A DNA stretch of 42,879 bases from an uncultured Clostridia bacterium (GCA_944342055.1 CALVME010000086.1:1-42879), one strand, 5' to 3'; positions 24,380 through 33,910 are shown, numbered from the stretch's first letter. Notes: generated from the sequence alone by a model not told the origin. A program made the numbers and translations.

Positions 24380-25370
24380 CTGCGTCCGCCTTTTTGCCGC
24401 AATGGAAGCAAGCGACATAGTGGTCCTCTTCGACCTCTACCAGGGGCGGTTCTCCCATCCTGCAAGCCTCATCCTCTTCGGGGCAGCGTCCGCAGAAGCG
24501 ACAGCCCTTCGGCACATTGATCGGACTGGGAACCTCCCCTTTCAAGCGTATTCTCTCATGTTTTGTGTCGATGTCCGTATCGAAAATGGCAGACATCAAA
24601 GCTCGGGTATAGGGATGCATCGGATTTGCAAAAATCTTGTCGACGTCACCGTACTCCATCGTCTTGCCGAAATACATGACCAAAATCCTGTTGCAGATGC
24701 GCTTCACTACGGCAAGATTGTGCGAAATAAAGAGGTAGGTAATGTGATATTTCTCCTGCAAATCGAGCAGAAGATTGAGAATCTGCGCATGCACGGAAAC
24801 GTCGAGCGCCGAGACAGGCTCGTCGCAGACGAGGTACTTCGGCTTCAAAATGAGCGCTCTCGCAATTCCGATCCTCTGCTTCTGTCCGCCGGAAAAGTCG
24901 GAAGGAAACCGATCCATGTCTCCCGCGGAAAGCCCCACTTCGTGAAGCATCTGCCCCACTTTTTCCCGCATCTCTTCCCGCGTATATCCGCCCATGATGC
25001 GGAGGGGTTCCGAGACGATGTCAAACACGCTGAAACGGGGATTGAGCGAAGAGAACGGGTCCTGAAAGATCATCTGCATGCTTCGACGCGCCTCTTTGAG
25101 CTGCTTTTTATCCATCGCCGTCAGCTCTTTTCCTTCAAAAAATATTTTGCCGCTGTCTACCTTTTGGATGCCGAGCGTCGTATTGGCGAGCGTGCTTTTG
25201 CCGCAGCCGGATTCTCCGACCAACCCGAACGTCTCTCCCGCCCCTATCTCAAAGGACACGTCCGTCACCGCATGAACGAAGCGTTTCTTTTGAAAGGGAT
25301 AATCCCTCTTGACGGGGAACGTGACGCAGATATGCTCCAGTTTCAACAAAGGATTTTCATTTTCCTGCAT
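24372..25370 (-). CDS. oppF: Oligopeptide ABC transporter ATPase, OppF-like
   Basis: The 332-aa ATPase of a peptide/nickel-type importer has Walker [11 protein letters not shown]-loop FQDPFSSLNPR, signature FSGGQKQRIGIARAL, Walker B LVCDEPVSALD and the H-loop SHNL. The C-terminal oligopeptide/dipeptide extension has the Cys cluster CRFCGRCPEEDEAC, typical of OppD/OppF and thought to hold an Fe-S cluster. It pairs with the OppD-like ATPase upstream (14-nt overlap). Confidence 0.93.
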   Translation of the reverse strand: MQENENPLLKLEHICVTFPVKRDYPFQKKRFVHAVTDVSFEIGAGETFGLVGESGCGKSTLANTTLGIQKVDSGKIFFEGKELTAMDKKQLKEARRSMQMIFQDPFSSLNPRFSVFDIVSEPLRIMGGYTREEMREKVGQMLHEVGLSAGDMDRFPSDFSGGQKQRIGIARALILKPKYLVCDEPVSALDVSVHAQILNLLLDLQEKYHITYLFISHNLAVVKRICNRILVMYFGKTMEYGDVDKIFANPMHPYTRALMSAIFDTDIDTKHERIRLKGEVPSPINVPKGCRFCGRCPEEDEACRMGEPPLVEVEEDHYVACFHCGKKADADG

Positions 25371-26382
25371 TTTGGATCTCCTGATAATTCCAACATCTTA
25401 TGCAACGGCCGTTCTCAAGCTCCTCCAGATGCGGCATTTCCTGTCTGCACCGATCGGTCGCATAGGTGCAACGGGGGTGAAAGTAACAGCCCGCAGGCTT
25501 GCGCATCGGGGAAGGAAGAGAAGAAGGAATCTGAACAAACTTTCCTCGTTTGTCGTCCAACCTCGCGATCGATCCCAAAAGCCCCATTGTATAGGGATGC
25601 AGCGGTTTCATAAAGAGTTCGCGTGTGTTCGCTTTCTCTACGATTTTGCCGCAATACATGACGTAGATCACATCCGCCATATTCATGACGATGGACAGAT
25701 CGTGCGTGATGAGCATGAGCGCCGTGTTTTGCTTTTTCTGAAGATCTTTCAAAATATCGAGCACCTGCGCCTGAATGGTGACGTCGAGCGCCGTCGTCGG
25801 CTCATCCGCAATGATCAGATGCGGGTTGCACGCGAACGCCATCGCAATCAGAACTCTCTGCCGCATGCCGCCCGAAAGCTGATGCGGATATGCCTTATAC
25901 CGAAGCTCCGCGTCGCTGATACCGACCAGCTTCAACGCCTCGATCGTCCTGCGCTTCGCCTCTTTTCTTACATTGATATGCTTTTTTTGCCCTTCCTGTC
26001 CGTCCAGGAAGTTCAGTTTGCCGTGCGCAAGGAAGATCTCATCGATCTGCTTTCCGACCGTCATAACGGGGTTCAACGCCGTCAGCGCGTCCTGGAATAC
26101 CATGGAAACGTCCTTGCCGCGCACCTGCTGCATCTGCTTGTCGGTCAAATGGAGAATGTCCATGCCGTTCATCTCGAGTTTGTCCATGCGCACGATTGCG
26201 GGAGGGGTGGAGAGCAGTTTCATCACGGCGAGCGAAGTGACGCTCTTGCCGCAGCCGGACTCTCCGACGATCGCGGCGCATTGCCCCTGTTCGATCTCGA
26301 TATCGATGCCTTCGACGGCTCGCACAATCCCTTCTTCCGTGGGGAAAACCACCTTTAAATTTTTAACTTCCAGCGCTTTCAT
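25357..26382 (-). CDS. oppD: Oligopeptide ABC transporter ATPase, OppD-like
   Basis: The 341-aa ATPase has Walker [27 protein letters not shown], signature [16 protein letters not shown], Walker [13 protein letters not shown] and a C-terminal cysteine motif ([11 protein letters not shown]). It carries the OppD-type insertion with the [11 protein letters not shown] linker. It overlaps oppC by 20 nt and oppF by 14 nt, consistent with stoichiometric synthesis of the ATPase dimer. Confidence 0.93.
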   Translation of the reverse strand: MKALEVKNLKVVFPTEEGIVRAVEGIDIEIEQGQCAAIVGESGCGKSVTSLAVMKLLSTPPAIVRMDKLEMNGMDILHLTDKQMQQVRGKDVSMVFQDALTALNPVMTVGKQIDEIFLAHGKLNFLDGQEGQKKHINVRKEAKRRTIEALKLVGISDAELRYKAYPHQLSGGMRQRVLIAMAFACNPHLIIADEPTTALDVTIQAQVLDILKDLQKKQNTALMLITHDLSIVMNMADVIYVMYCGKIVEKANTRELFMKPLHPYTMGLLGSIARLDDKRGKFVQIPSSLPSPMRKPAGCYFHPRCTYATDRCRQEMPHLEELENGRCIRCWNYQEIQNAGK

Positions 26383-27499
26383 CGTTCCCCCCCTTCTCCG
26401 TCACAGGTTCCTCCGCTTTGCCCTCTGCGAGCGCGCTCTCCAGCATATACTCACCGCACCCGAGCATCTCCCGCCCTGCTGGCGACTCATTGATCTGACA
26501 CGTCGCATATTCGCCTTTCAATTTGCTTCCGTCGTCCATCGAATCAAACACTTCCTGCAGATAGGTATTGTTCAAATGTTTGAACACTTTGACCATGCTG
26601 CTGCCCTTGCGCATTCTCGGATTGAGGATTTCCTCCATTGCCAGTCCGATGCGCATGAATGAAAAGACCGCAAGGAAGATGCCTACGCCCGGCGCAAGGA
26701 TGCTCCACCAATGTCCGAAAAGCATGGCGCCGCTGCTCTGTGCGTCCGCGAGCATTTTACCCCAGCTCACCGCCTCGGGATTGCCGAGCCCCAAAAAGCT
26801 GAGCCCCGCCTCCGCGACCATGATGCCTGCGCTGGTGAGCGCCGTGCTCATGATCAAGAGGTTGGAAACCGCGGGAAGGATATGACGCCACATGATGTAC
26901 CACTTGCTCGCACCCATCAGCTCCGCAGCCTTGACATAATTCGCATTTTTCAGCAACATGACCTGCGCGCGGATGACGCGGGCAAGCCCCGTCCAGCCGA
27001 AGGCGGCAAAAACGAGAACGATGACCGCATAGCTCGTTCCGAGCACATTGGTCATGACGATGACGAGCGGCAACGTCGGAATGACGAGCAACACGTCTAC
27101 GACGCGCATGATGACGGTATCCACCCAACCACCGATATAGCCTGCGGCAATGCCGAGGATAGAACCCAGAACGGCGATCGTAATGCCCGTGATCACGCCG
27201 ATGCTCAGAGAAGAACGAGCCCCGTAGATGAGCATACTGAAGATATCCTGCCCCGTCGTGATCGACGTGCCGAGCAGGTGCTCCCAAGAAGGCGAGAGCC
27301 CCTTTTCCGCGCGCTGCGTGACGTCATACGGGTCGTAAGGCGCGATGATCGGAGCAAATACGGCGCAGACGATCAAAATGCCAGCGATGATGAGTCCGAC
27401 TCTGCCCTGTCTGTGTTTCCAAAGTTTCTTGAAGAAAGAGCCGATCCCGCCGAGCAGACGAAGAAAAAACATGCCGATTTTTTTCATGATCTCTTTCAT
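26363..27499 (-). CDS. oppC: Peptide ABC transporter permease, OppC-like
   Basis: A 378-aa inner-membrane permease. An N-terminal cytosolic segment is followed by the first helix (GLIIAGILIVCAVFAPIIAPYDPYD) and the BPD_transp_1 domain with the EAA-type loop (AAELMGASKWYIMWRHILPA). The family usually ends near PRMRKG. This protein goes on for about 75 more residues, acidic and without hydrophobic stretches (about 304-378). The extension is real in frame: oppD begins inside its last codons. Its role is unknown. It overlaps oppB by 4 nt. Confidence 0.9.
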   Translation of the reverse strand: MKEIMKKIGMFFLRLLGGIGSFFKKLWKHRQGRVGLIIAGILIVCAVFAPIIAPYDPYDVTQRAEKGLSPSWEHLLGTSITTGQDIFSMLIYGARSSLSIGVITGITIAVLGSILGIAAGYIGGWVDTVIMRVVDVLLVIPTLPLVIVMTNVLGTSYAVIVLVFAAFGWTGLARVIRAQVMLLKNANYVKAAELMGASKWYIMWRHILPAVSNLLIMSTALTSAGIMVAEAGLSFLGLGNPEAVSWGKMLADAQSSGAMLFGHWWSILAPGVGIFLAVFSFMRIGLAMEEILNPRMRKGSSMVKVFKHLNNTYLQEVFDSMDDGSKLKGEYATCQINESPAGREMLGCGEYMLESALAEGKAEEPVTEKGGNDESAGS

Positions 27500-28497
27500 C
27501 TCTTTTCTCCTATGGTGACGCGAGGATCGAGCAGGCTGTAGACGAAATCGGTCAAAAGATTTGCGACGAGCGCAAACGCCGACATAAAGATCATGATCCC
27601 CATCATGAGCGGATAATCGTTGTTGCTGTTCGCCGTCAGAAAGAGCGTACCCATGCCGTTCCAGTTGAATATTTTTTCAATGACGACGGCGCCGCCGATC
27701 AAGCCGCTGATGTTCATGCCGAACTGCGTCACGATGGGCAGCATCGCGTTGCGCAACGTATGCCCGTAGATGACGCGGTTGTTTGAAAGTCCCTTCGCCT
27801 TTGCGGTGAGAATGAATTCGTCGCCCGATACCGCAATGACGCTGTTTCGCGTGGATTGCCCGTAAGACACGATGCCGCCGATCGCCATGGAAAAGATGGG
27901 AAGGGCCGCATTGTACATGACGGTAGAGATCGCCTCCCAGCTCCAGTCAAAATTGGAAACCATGTTCTGATCGGTATAGGCGGGAAAGATCTCCAGCTCA
28001 AAGCCGAGATAGAACGAAAGCAGCAACGCGATAAAGAAGGAAGGCAACGCGGTCGTGAACGTCGAAGCGTTCAGAAGCGCCCTGTCCTGCCATCGCCCTC
28101 GCTTCCACGCCGCCATGGTGCCTATGAGCACGCCGATGACGAGCGAAATGAGCAGATTCGTGATCGAAAGCACGAGCGTCCAGGGCAGGCATTCCGCAAT
28201 GCAGTCGATGACCTTCGGGCTTCCCGACTGGTAAGACGTGCCGAGATCGCCATGGAAGAGTTGCGTCATGTAGCGCACATATTGTTCAAACGTCGTGCCG
28301 TCCAGCCCGTACTGTTCGCGCGTGATCTCTTTGATGATCTCATATTCTTCATCCGTCATGCCCGCAGTCTGAGGCGGATAGTAACGGCTCGCAGGGTCGG
28401 AAACGCCGATGCGCGGGATGAAAAAGCAGAGCGTAACGACGACAAAGAAAATAAATACGGTTAATAAGATTCGCTTGATCACATAAGATGTTTTCAT
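27496..28497 (-). CDS. oppB: Peptide ABC transporter permease, OppB-like
   Basis: A 333-aa permease that starts with a transmembrane helix (RILLTVFIFFVVVTLCFFIPRIG), followed by an extracytoplasmic loop rich in charged residues (about 35-95). The BPD_transp_1 core contains the EAA loop (TAKAKGLSNNRVIYGHTLRNA) and ends with LLDPRVTIGEKR. It starts 4 bp after oppA and overlaps oppC by 4 nt. Confidence 0.93.
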   Translation of the reverse strand: MKTSYVIKRILLTVFIFFVVVTLCFFIPRIGVSDPASRYYPPQTAGMTDEEYEIIKEITREQYGLDGTTFEQYVRYMTQLFHGDLGTSYQSGSPKVIDCIAECLPWTLVLSITNLLISLVIGVLIGTMAAWKRGRWQDRALLNASTFTTALPSFFIALLLSFYLGFELEIFPAYTDQNMVSNFDWSWEAISTVMYNAALPIFSMAIGGIVSYGQSTRNSVIAVSGDEFILTAKAKGLSNNRVIYGHTLRNAMLPIVTQFGMNISGLIGGAVVIEKIFNWNGMGTLFLTANSNNDYPLMMGIMIFMSAFALVANLLTDFVYSLLDPRVTIGEKR

Positions 28498-28501
28498 ATC
28501 G

Positions 28502-30373
28502 CTATGCCACCTTTACTAAACTTTCCAAAGTGTCGAGGTTGAACATCGTCTCCCCTGCGCCCGCCTGGTATCCCGTAAAACGATCGGTGCGCGCGACGGA
28601 AATGGTGTTGGGTGCGTAGACGGGAACTTTGTAATAGACTTCCGCGATCAGAGATTGGATTTCCTTCACGAGAGCGTATTTTCTGTCCAAATTCAACGTC
28701 GTCCGCATTTCGTTGATTTTATCCGTCAGCGCCTGATCGGCGAGCCTGCCGTAATTGGACGTGCGGTTGACGGATACGAAGTGCGACTGATACATGATAT
28801 CCACGTTGGAGACGTTGAAAATGGTCGCCTGGAAGGTCATGTCAAAATCGCCGTCAAACAGATAGGTATCTTCCGCCATCGACCCTTCCGCCTTGTACTG
28901 CACGTCGATGCCGATCTTCTGCAGCTGAATCTGCAGGAAAGAGACAAGTTCCAGCTCGCCGGGATTCGCCAGGATCTCGAAGGAGATGCGCTCCCCGTCG
29001 GCGAGACGATATCCCGCCGAATCTTTGTTCGGATAGATGCGGTCCAAAATCTCGTTCGCTTCTTTCACTCCGGACGAATAGTCGCCCGCAAGAATGTTTG
29101 CCTCCTCGCTGTAAAGTTCGGTCTGGCTGTCGAGCATGAGCCCCGCCGAAGCGGTAGACCCCGCGCCGTTCAGCACCTTTTGCACGATCTCTTCCTGATT
29201 GATCGCAAGCGCGATCGCACGGCGCACGTCCGCGTTGCCCAAGATCTCCCGCATCGGCGTCTTGAAATCGTCCAAGGGGTTGACGTTCATAACCAGAGTC
29301 TGCACGGATGTCCCCGACACGTTCTTCACTTCAATGTTTTCCTCGTTCTCGAAGAGGCGGAGATAGTTTGAACTCATCGTGTTGTCGAGCAGATCGACGT
29401 ACCCCTTCAAGAGCGCATAGATCGCGGTATTCTCATCCATGTAGAGCATGAGTTTGATGGTATCCACCTGATAAAGCGCGGACCCGTCCGCCGCCTTGCG
29501 GTGATATTCCTCGCCGCGATTCTTCAGGACGATCATTTGCCTGCCGGAGTGCGCCTTGTCCAACGTCCATGCGCCGCAGCCGACGGGGTTTTCATATTGT
29601 TTGAGAATTTCTCCGCTCGGGCTCGCGTTGTTGAGCTGTTCCGTTTCCGTGACCAGTCCTCCCCAGATGTGCTCCGGCAAAATGAGGATGGACGTGAACA
29701 GCGTCGCCACTGCGCCCAGAACTTTATTGACACGAAGATAGATCACCGTATCTTTTTCCTCTTCCGAAATGGGATACGGGTTCCAGAAATCGTTGTTATC
29801 GTAAGTGAACATACCCTGCTGCTTGAGCACGCCTTTTTCCGACTTGTGTTGCAGGTCGGCCGTCCACGCGAGCGCGCCCGCATGGTTGGAAAGCGCATTG
29901 TCCGTCGCGATGTCAAACGTATAATACACGTCGTCCACCGTTACGGGCTCTCCGTCGCTCCAGGTCGCGTCGTCGAACAGCGTGACCTTGACCAGCATGT
30001 AATCTTTTTTGTCGTCCTCGTAATACGCCTCCACCGCTTCGTAGTCGATCTTGCCCTCTGCGGTGCGCAATTCGTTTCCGTTGTAATCGGTATAGCACCA
30101 ATCCTTGCCGATGCAGGGCAAATATTCGCCCGTCTCTTCGTCAAACGAGAACAACGTGTTGTAGACCAAGCTTGCGACCGTCGTCGCAACGCCGTCCCTT
30201 GACAGCCAAGGCATGAAAGAAGTCGGGAAGGCGGTAGAAACCACTCCCACATACAGCGTGGAAGAATTGTCGTTTCTGCGCTCGGATATGGATGTACTGC
30301 AACCCGTCAAAGCGCTGATCCCCAAAACCAGGCAAAGTAACATTGCAGCTGTTTTCCTTTTCAAAGATTTCAT
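28502..30373 (-). CDS. Peptide ABC transporter substrate-binding lipoprotein, OppA/DppA type
   Basis: A 623-aa SBP family 5 lipoprotein. The signal peptide ends in the lipobox LTGC (Cys25), so it is anchored to the outer face of the membrane. The mature part shows the family order: VASLVYNTLFSFDEETGEYLP, LFDDATWSDGEPVTVDDVYYTFD, then NPVGCGAWTL and ADVRRAIALAINQEEIV near the hinge. It would deliver a peptide or similar ligand to OppBCDF. The ligand cannot be told from sequence. It is preceded by a 97-bp gap with a hairpin, which may raise its expression relative to the genes upstream. Confidence 0.93.
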   Translation of the reverse strand: MKSLKRKTAAMLLCLVLGISALTGCSTSISERRNDNSSTLYVGVVSTAFPTSFMPWLSRDGVATTVASLVYNTLFSFDEETGEYLPCIGKDWCYTDYNGNELRTAEGKIDYEAVEAYYEDDKKDYMLVKVTLFDDATWSDGEPVTVDDVYYTFDIATDNALSNHAGALAWTADLQHKSEKGVLKQQGMFTYDNNDFWNPYPISEEEKDTVIYLRVNKVLGAVATLFTSILILPEHIWGGLVTETEQLNNASPSGEILKQYENPVGCGAWTLDKAHSGRQMIVLKNRGEEYHRKAADGSALYQVDTIKLMLYMDENTAIYALLKGYVDLLDNTMSSNYLRLFENEENIEVKNVSGTSVQTLVMNVNPLDDFKTPMREILGNADVRRAIALAINQEEIVQKVLNGAGSTASAGLMLDSQTELYSEEANILAGDYSSGVKEANEILDRIYPNKDSAGYRLADGERISFEILANPGELELVSFLQIQLQKIGIDVQYKAEGSMAEDTYLFDGDFDMTFQATIFNVSNVDIMYQSHFVSVNRTSNYGRLADQALTDKINEMRTTLNLDRKYALVKEIQSLIAEVYYKVPVYAPNTISVARTDRFTGYQAGAGETMFNLDTLESLVKVA

Positions 30374-30425
30374 CGTTCTAATTCCTAAACGAGTTTTGCG
30401 CGCCCTGCGCGCCCGTCAAATGTTT

Positions 30426-30461
30426 GCGCGGGCGGGAAAGCCGACCGCCTTCCCGCCGCGC
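30426..30461 (-). promoter_or_regulatory. Intercistronic hairpin before oppA
   Basis: An 8-bp GC-rich stem (30431-30438 with 30450-30457) is extended by 4 bp after a one-base bulge, with a loop of about 11 nt. It is not followed by a T-run, so it is more likely an mRNA processing or stability element than a terminator. A second GC-rich palindrome lies at about 30395-30410. Confidence 0.5.
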
Positions 30462-30470
30462 CCCTTCCCG

Positions 30471-31133
30471 TTACTCCTTGGGCATGGGATATTCCAGTTT
30501 TGTGCCGAATCCTTCCTTCGTTGCGCTGTTGTCGTAGATCTCTTCGATGTCCATGACGTAAGCGGGATATTTGAGCCATCTGTTCATGTCAGGCGTGTGG
30601 TACATATCGTGCTGCGCGTTGATGAACTGCTGATAGATCTCTCTCTTGCCGGATTCCATTTCATCGTAAATGTGCATGGTGCCGCGCACTTCGAAGGAGA
30701 TCATGGGAGGCTGATAGAACATCAGCGTCGCCTGCGGATTTGCCTTGTAGTTGGCGTAGGAATGCTTCTTCGCCATCTCCAGACTTCCGATGTGCTCGAA
30801 GTCCACCCTGTGCTGCGCCTCTTCGCCGTACATGTACTTGATGAGGACGCCGAGCCCGCGCTTGGAATACGTCTTATCCTCGGGATCGTACGTCTTGATG
30901 TGATTGATGTAAGCTTCCAACGTCTCCTCGAGATATTCGGGCTTCGGCATGAATCCGATTCCCTTGATGCTGCCGTTCAGACCTGCGGGTCCGTCGGAAA
31001 TGAACGTCGGATCGTGCGAACAGAAGCTTAAAAACATCTTTTCCGGCGTGATCTGCTCGCCGTTGTATATCTTCATTACCGTCTTTGCGCGCGTATTGAA
31101 CGCCCAGTTAAAAAATGCCTTTGCCGATCTCAT
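30471..31133 (-). CDS. Possible PNPOx-like split-barrel protein
   Basis: A 220-aa cytosolic protein without signal or membrane segment. The central part (about 120-165) resembles pyridoxamine 5'-phosphate oxidase-like split barrels: SYANYKANPQATLMFYQPP followed by SFEVRGTMHIYDE, in the place where such proteins have the FMN-site NPxxALxFY and VRGxVE strands. The first 115 residues and the C-terminal tail are not recognised. If correct it would bind FMN, haem or a related cofactor, but no reaction is assigned. It lies 18 bp after the lipoprotein gene and is upstream of oppA on the same strand, so it is probably made with the transporter. Confidence 0.5.
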   Translation of the reverse strand: MRSAKAFFNWAFNTRAKTVMKIYNGEQITPEKMFLSFCSHDPTFISDGPAGLNGSIKGIGFMPKPEYLEETLEAYINHIKTYDPEDKTYSKRGLGVLIKYMYGEEAQHRVDFEHIGSLEMAKKHSYANYKANPQATLMFYQPPMISFEVRGTMHIYDEMESGKREIYQQFINAQHDMYHTPDMNRWLKYPAYVMDIEEIYDNSATKEGFGTKLEYPMPKE

Positions 31134-31151
31134 ATCGTTTTCCTCCCTGAT

Positions 31152-32327
31152 TTACTCTGCCGCTCTCGAAAAAGCCAGCTCGGTGCGCGGGGTACCCTCT
31201 ACCATGCTGAATTTCAATCCGCTGATGCTGTCGGTATCCATATCATAGCCGCCTTCCAGTCCTTCGGTCACGCCGTCGGGCAAAAGGTATGCCGTTCCCA
31301 TCAGGCTCAAGCCGAGAAAGCCGCTCTCCTCCATGACGACCTCTCCGCTCGCCGCGTCTTTGCTGACGTAGCTGTAAGTGCCGTCGGCGCAGATCGAAAG
31401 CGTCATGTCATAGCTGCCGCCCATCATGGACGCCTTGGACGCGACGTACGTTGCGACGACGGGAGCGTCCTCCGCCTTGACGATGGTGATCTCCACCGTA
31501 TCTTTTGCCATCGGGCTCATCTTGACTTCCGCAGTGATCTGCGTCTCGGATTCCGCCATGACAGACTCGGTCAGGTCTTTGGTATCGTCCTCCGCTTCCG
31601 TATAGACTTCGGAAGTCATTCTGCAGACGGAACCCATCATCGTATAGGTGCCGTAATCGTATGCAAACATCGTGCCGCCCATCATGTCGAAGGTAACGAA
31701 CGCCGTGAACTTACCGTCTTCGCGCAAGTTGAGGTAATACTCATACACGACTGCGCTGCCCATGCCTGCGGACTCGTACGTTCCCGTGTAAAGTCCCTTC
31801 TCCAGAACCACTTCGGGCACCTCGCTGCCGCCCTGTCCGACAGGTACTGCGTAGAGGTAATTGCTTTCGCCCGTGTCCTCGTTCTCCATAGGGCTGCTCG
31901 GCTTGGTGGAACCGTAATAGACAGTGCCTTCAAACTTGAGGCTGCCGTCCGCTTCCGTCTTCAAGGTCGTCGTCTTGCCGCTCGCCGCTTCGCCGTTGAT
32001 CGTGGAATAGACCATGATATACCCGTCGGAAGAAGCTCTGACCGTTCCGCTGTTCTTATCGACCGCAAAATCCGTCGAGTTCGAGAACATAAACGCGCCG
32101 TCCTCCTCAATTCTCAGATACACGGTGAGGGGCATACCCAGAGCCGACAGGTCGATGGAATAATCGCCCACGATCTCCGCCACTTCCGACTCGACGGGTT
32201 CCGTCGTGACGGGTTCCGTCGTCGCGGGATTCGTCGTGTCTCCGCCGTTTTCTCCGCAAGCCGTCAAGCCGACCGCCATTGTCGCCGCCAGCATCAATGC
32301 CAGGGCAAACCGCCAAACTTTTTTCAT
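31152..32327 (-). CDS. Three-repeat secreted lipoprotein, unknown function
   Basis: A 391-aa lipoprotein whose signal peptide ends in the lipobox LTAC (Cys24), followed by a Thr/Pro/Glu-rich linker. The rest appears to consist of three related beta-rich units. Each has a G/A-x-Y start, an x-Y-x-L-x-[LI] strand and a DG turn: near 54-82 (LRIEEDGAFMF), 180-215 (LNLREDGKFTAF) and 290-325 (LSICADGTYSY). It has Met-rich stretches (MMGG twice). No known family was recognised. It may be a lipocalin-like or adhesion scaffold. It has a strong site (AAGGAGG). It sits between the hut genes and the opp genes, with 51 bp to fchA. Confidence 0.75.
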   Translation of the reverse strand: MKKVWRFALALMLAATMAVGLTACGENGGDTTNPATTEPVTTEPVESEVAEIVGDYSIDLSALGMPLTVYLRIEEDGAFMFSNSTDFAVDKNSGTVRASSDGYIMVYSTINGEAASGKTTTLKTEADGSLKFEGTVYYGSTKPSSPMENEDTGESNYLYAVPVGQGGSEVPEVVLEKGLYTGTYESAGMGSAVVYEYYLNLREDGKFTAFVTFDMMGGTMFAYDYGTYTMMGSVCRMTSEVYTEAEDDTKDLTESVMAESETQITAEVKMSPMAKDTVEITIVKAEDAPVVATYVASKASMMGGSYDMTLSICADGTYSYVSKDAASGEVVMEESGFLGLSLMGTAYLLPDGVTEGLEGGYDMDTDSISGLKFSMVEGTPRTELAFSRAAE

Positions 32328-32378
32328 AAAAAAGTCCTCCTTTTTTGCTTTATATCGCGGGCTCTTTTGAGATCGCCG

Positions 32379-33017
32379 CTATTTTTCAACAATAAAATCT
32401 TTTCCGAGGGGAGAGAGAGAAAGCACCCTCTCCTCCTGCTCACGCGCCTCTCTGCGAAGCGCTTCCGCGCGCGACGTCATTTCTTGCACGAACGGCTCGT
32501 CGCGAATGCCTGACAGATTGATCTTTACGTTCAGAAGCGCCCCATAGACTGCCGTCCTCGCCAACATGGCGGACACGAGCGCGTCGCTCGCCGCGTTGGC
32601 ATTGCCCAGCTGCAAGACCTTTTCCGCAAGAGGAAAGATCTTTGCCGCAGCCACAGCAGTCCCGAGCGGGATCTCCGCCGCCGCCTTGAGCGCGGATTGC
32701 ATCTGTGCGCGCCTGAACGCCTTCTCTTCTTCCGTCGCCTTCGGCAGGCGGATCGCCTGCATATAGCGTTCGAATCCGTCCGTATCTTTCTGAACGCACG
32801 CCTCGAGCTCCGCTCTGAGTTCCGCCGCGTTAGCCGCAGTCTCCGCCATCTTCTCCGTCTCGGGGAATTTTTCGCCTTGGGACAGATTTGCGACCATTCC
32901 CGCAAGCGCCGCGGCAAGCGCCCCCGCGAGCGCCGAAACGCTTCCGCCTCCCGGGGCGGGCGAATTGCTCGCCGTCTCTTTCAGAAACTCCTCCACTCTC
33001 ATCTCGATCAGTTTCAT
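32379..33017 (-). CDS. fchA: Formimidoyltetrahydrofolate cyclodeaminase
   Basis: The 212-aa helical enzyme converts 5-formimidoyl-THF to 5,10-methenyl-THF with release of ammonia. The family landmarks are FLKETASNSPAPGGGSVSALAGALAAALAGMVANL near the N-terminus and the central DTDGFERYMQA. The ATG at 33017 overlaps the ftcD TGA (ATGA), which fixes the start; the longer open frame upstream is out of frame with ftcD. It completes histidine degradation to glutamate and a one-carbon unit. In mammals this domain is fused to the transferase; here the two are separate adjacent genes. Confidence 0.93.
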   Translation of the reverse strand: MKLIEMRVEEFLKETASNSPAPGGGSVSALAGALAAALAGMVANLSQGEKFPETEKMAETAANAAELRAELEACVQKDTDGFERYMQAIRLPKATEEEKAFRRAQMQSALKAAAEIPLGTAVAAAKIFPLAEKVLQLGNANAASDALVSAMLARTAVYGALLNVKINLSGIRDEPFVQEMTSRAEALRREAREQEERVLSLSPLGKDFIVEK

Positions 33018-33910
33018 AGCAGATAACTCTCCAGCACCTGATCGGAAGAAAAGTTCTCGATCTGCAGATAATATTCCGCGCAATCGATGAGCGCCTGCAT
33101 AGGGACGAGCCCGATCACTTCGCTCCCGATCACGTTGACGCCAAACCTGCGGCACTCCGTCTTGATCGCCTCAAACACGCGATAGATCGCCGTCTTGCTG
33201 TAATCGGTCAGATTCATGGAGACCTGTACGATGCCGCGCTCCTTGAGTTCGACGGGAAGCGCCTTGCAGAAGCGGAACCCGCCGTTGACGTATCTGACCG
33301 TCCGCACGATCTTCCACGCAATGTCCATATCCGAGGTGGCGAGATTGACGTTGAACGCCACCAACGGCGCGCGTGCGCCGATCGCCGTGACGCCGCCCGT
33401 GGGGTGAATGGTGGCGGGGCCGAAATCGGGCTTCCAGAGCGTCTGATCTTTCATCTTTTCCGCCATGCCCTCGAACTGTCCCTTGCGGATGTCGGCGAGA
33501 TTGACCCTGTGCGGCGCGCTCGCCGATGCTTCGTAGAGGAAGAAGGGCTGTGCATATTTTTCGCTCGCCTCCTTTGCCGTCGCCTTTGCGAGGGCGTCCG
33601 CCTCCTCCATGGTCGCGTCGCGTATGGGAATGAACGGAATGACGTCCACGGCTCCCATGCGCGGGTGCTGCCCGCTGTGCTTTGTCATATCGATGAGCTC
33701 GAGTGCCTTGCCGACCGAGCTCACCACGGCGCTCTGCAACGCCTCCGCCTCGCCGAGCACGGTGACCACCGTGCGGTTGTGATCTTCGTCGGAAGAATAG
33801 TCCAACAACTTGACGCCCTTCTTGCCGCGAAAACAATCGACGATCTGATCCACCTTCGCAAGGTCTCTTCCCTCACTGTAATTCGGAACGCATTCAAACA
33901 GCTTCGCCAT
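33014..33910 (-). CDS. ftcD: Glutamate formimidoyltransferase
   Basis: The 298-aa enzyme moves the formimino group from N-formimidoyl-glutamate to tetrahydrofolate. It begins with the family signature KLFECVPNYSEGRD, then SSDEDHNRTVVTVLG, TKHSGQHPRMGAVDVIPF and RAPLVAFNVNL. It corresponds to the N-terminal half of vertebrate FTCD. Its start overlaps the hutI end by 17 nt and its stop overlaps fchA. Together with hutH, hutU and hutI it makes a complete pathway of the formimidoyl-THF type, rather than one using formiminoglutamase. Confidence 0.95.
   Translation of the reverse strand: MAKLFECVPNYSEGRDLAKVDQIVDCFRGKKGVKLLDYSSDEDHNRTVVTVLGEAEALQSAVVSSVGKALELIDMTKHSGQHPRMGAVDVIPFIPIRDATMEEADALAKATAKEASEKYAQPFFLYEASASAPHRVNLADIRKGQFEGMAEKMKDQTLWKPDFGPATIHPTGGVTAIGARAPLVAFNVNLATSDMDIAWKIVRTVRYVNGGFRFCKALPVELKERGIVQVSMNLTDYSKTAIYRVFEAIKTECRRFGVNVIGSEVIGLVPMQALIDCAEYYLQIENFSSDQVLESYLL

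Noticed and set aside
30374..30470. Hairpin before oppA as a terminator
   Set aside because: No T-run follows on the minus strand, and the genes on both sides look co-oriented and linked.
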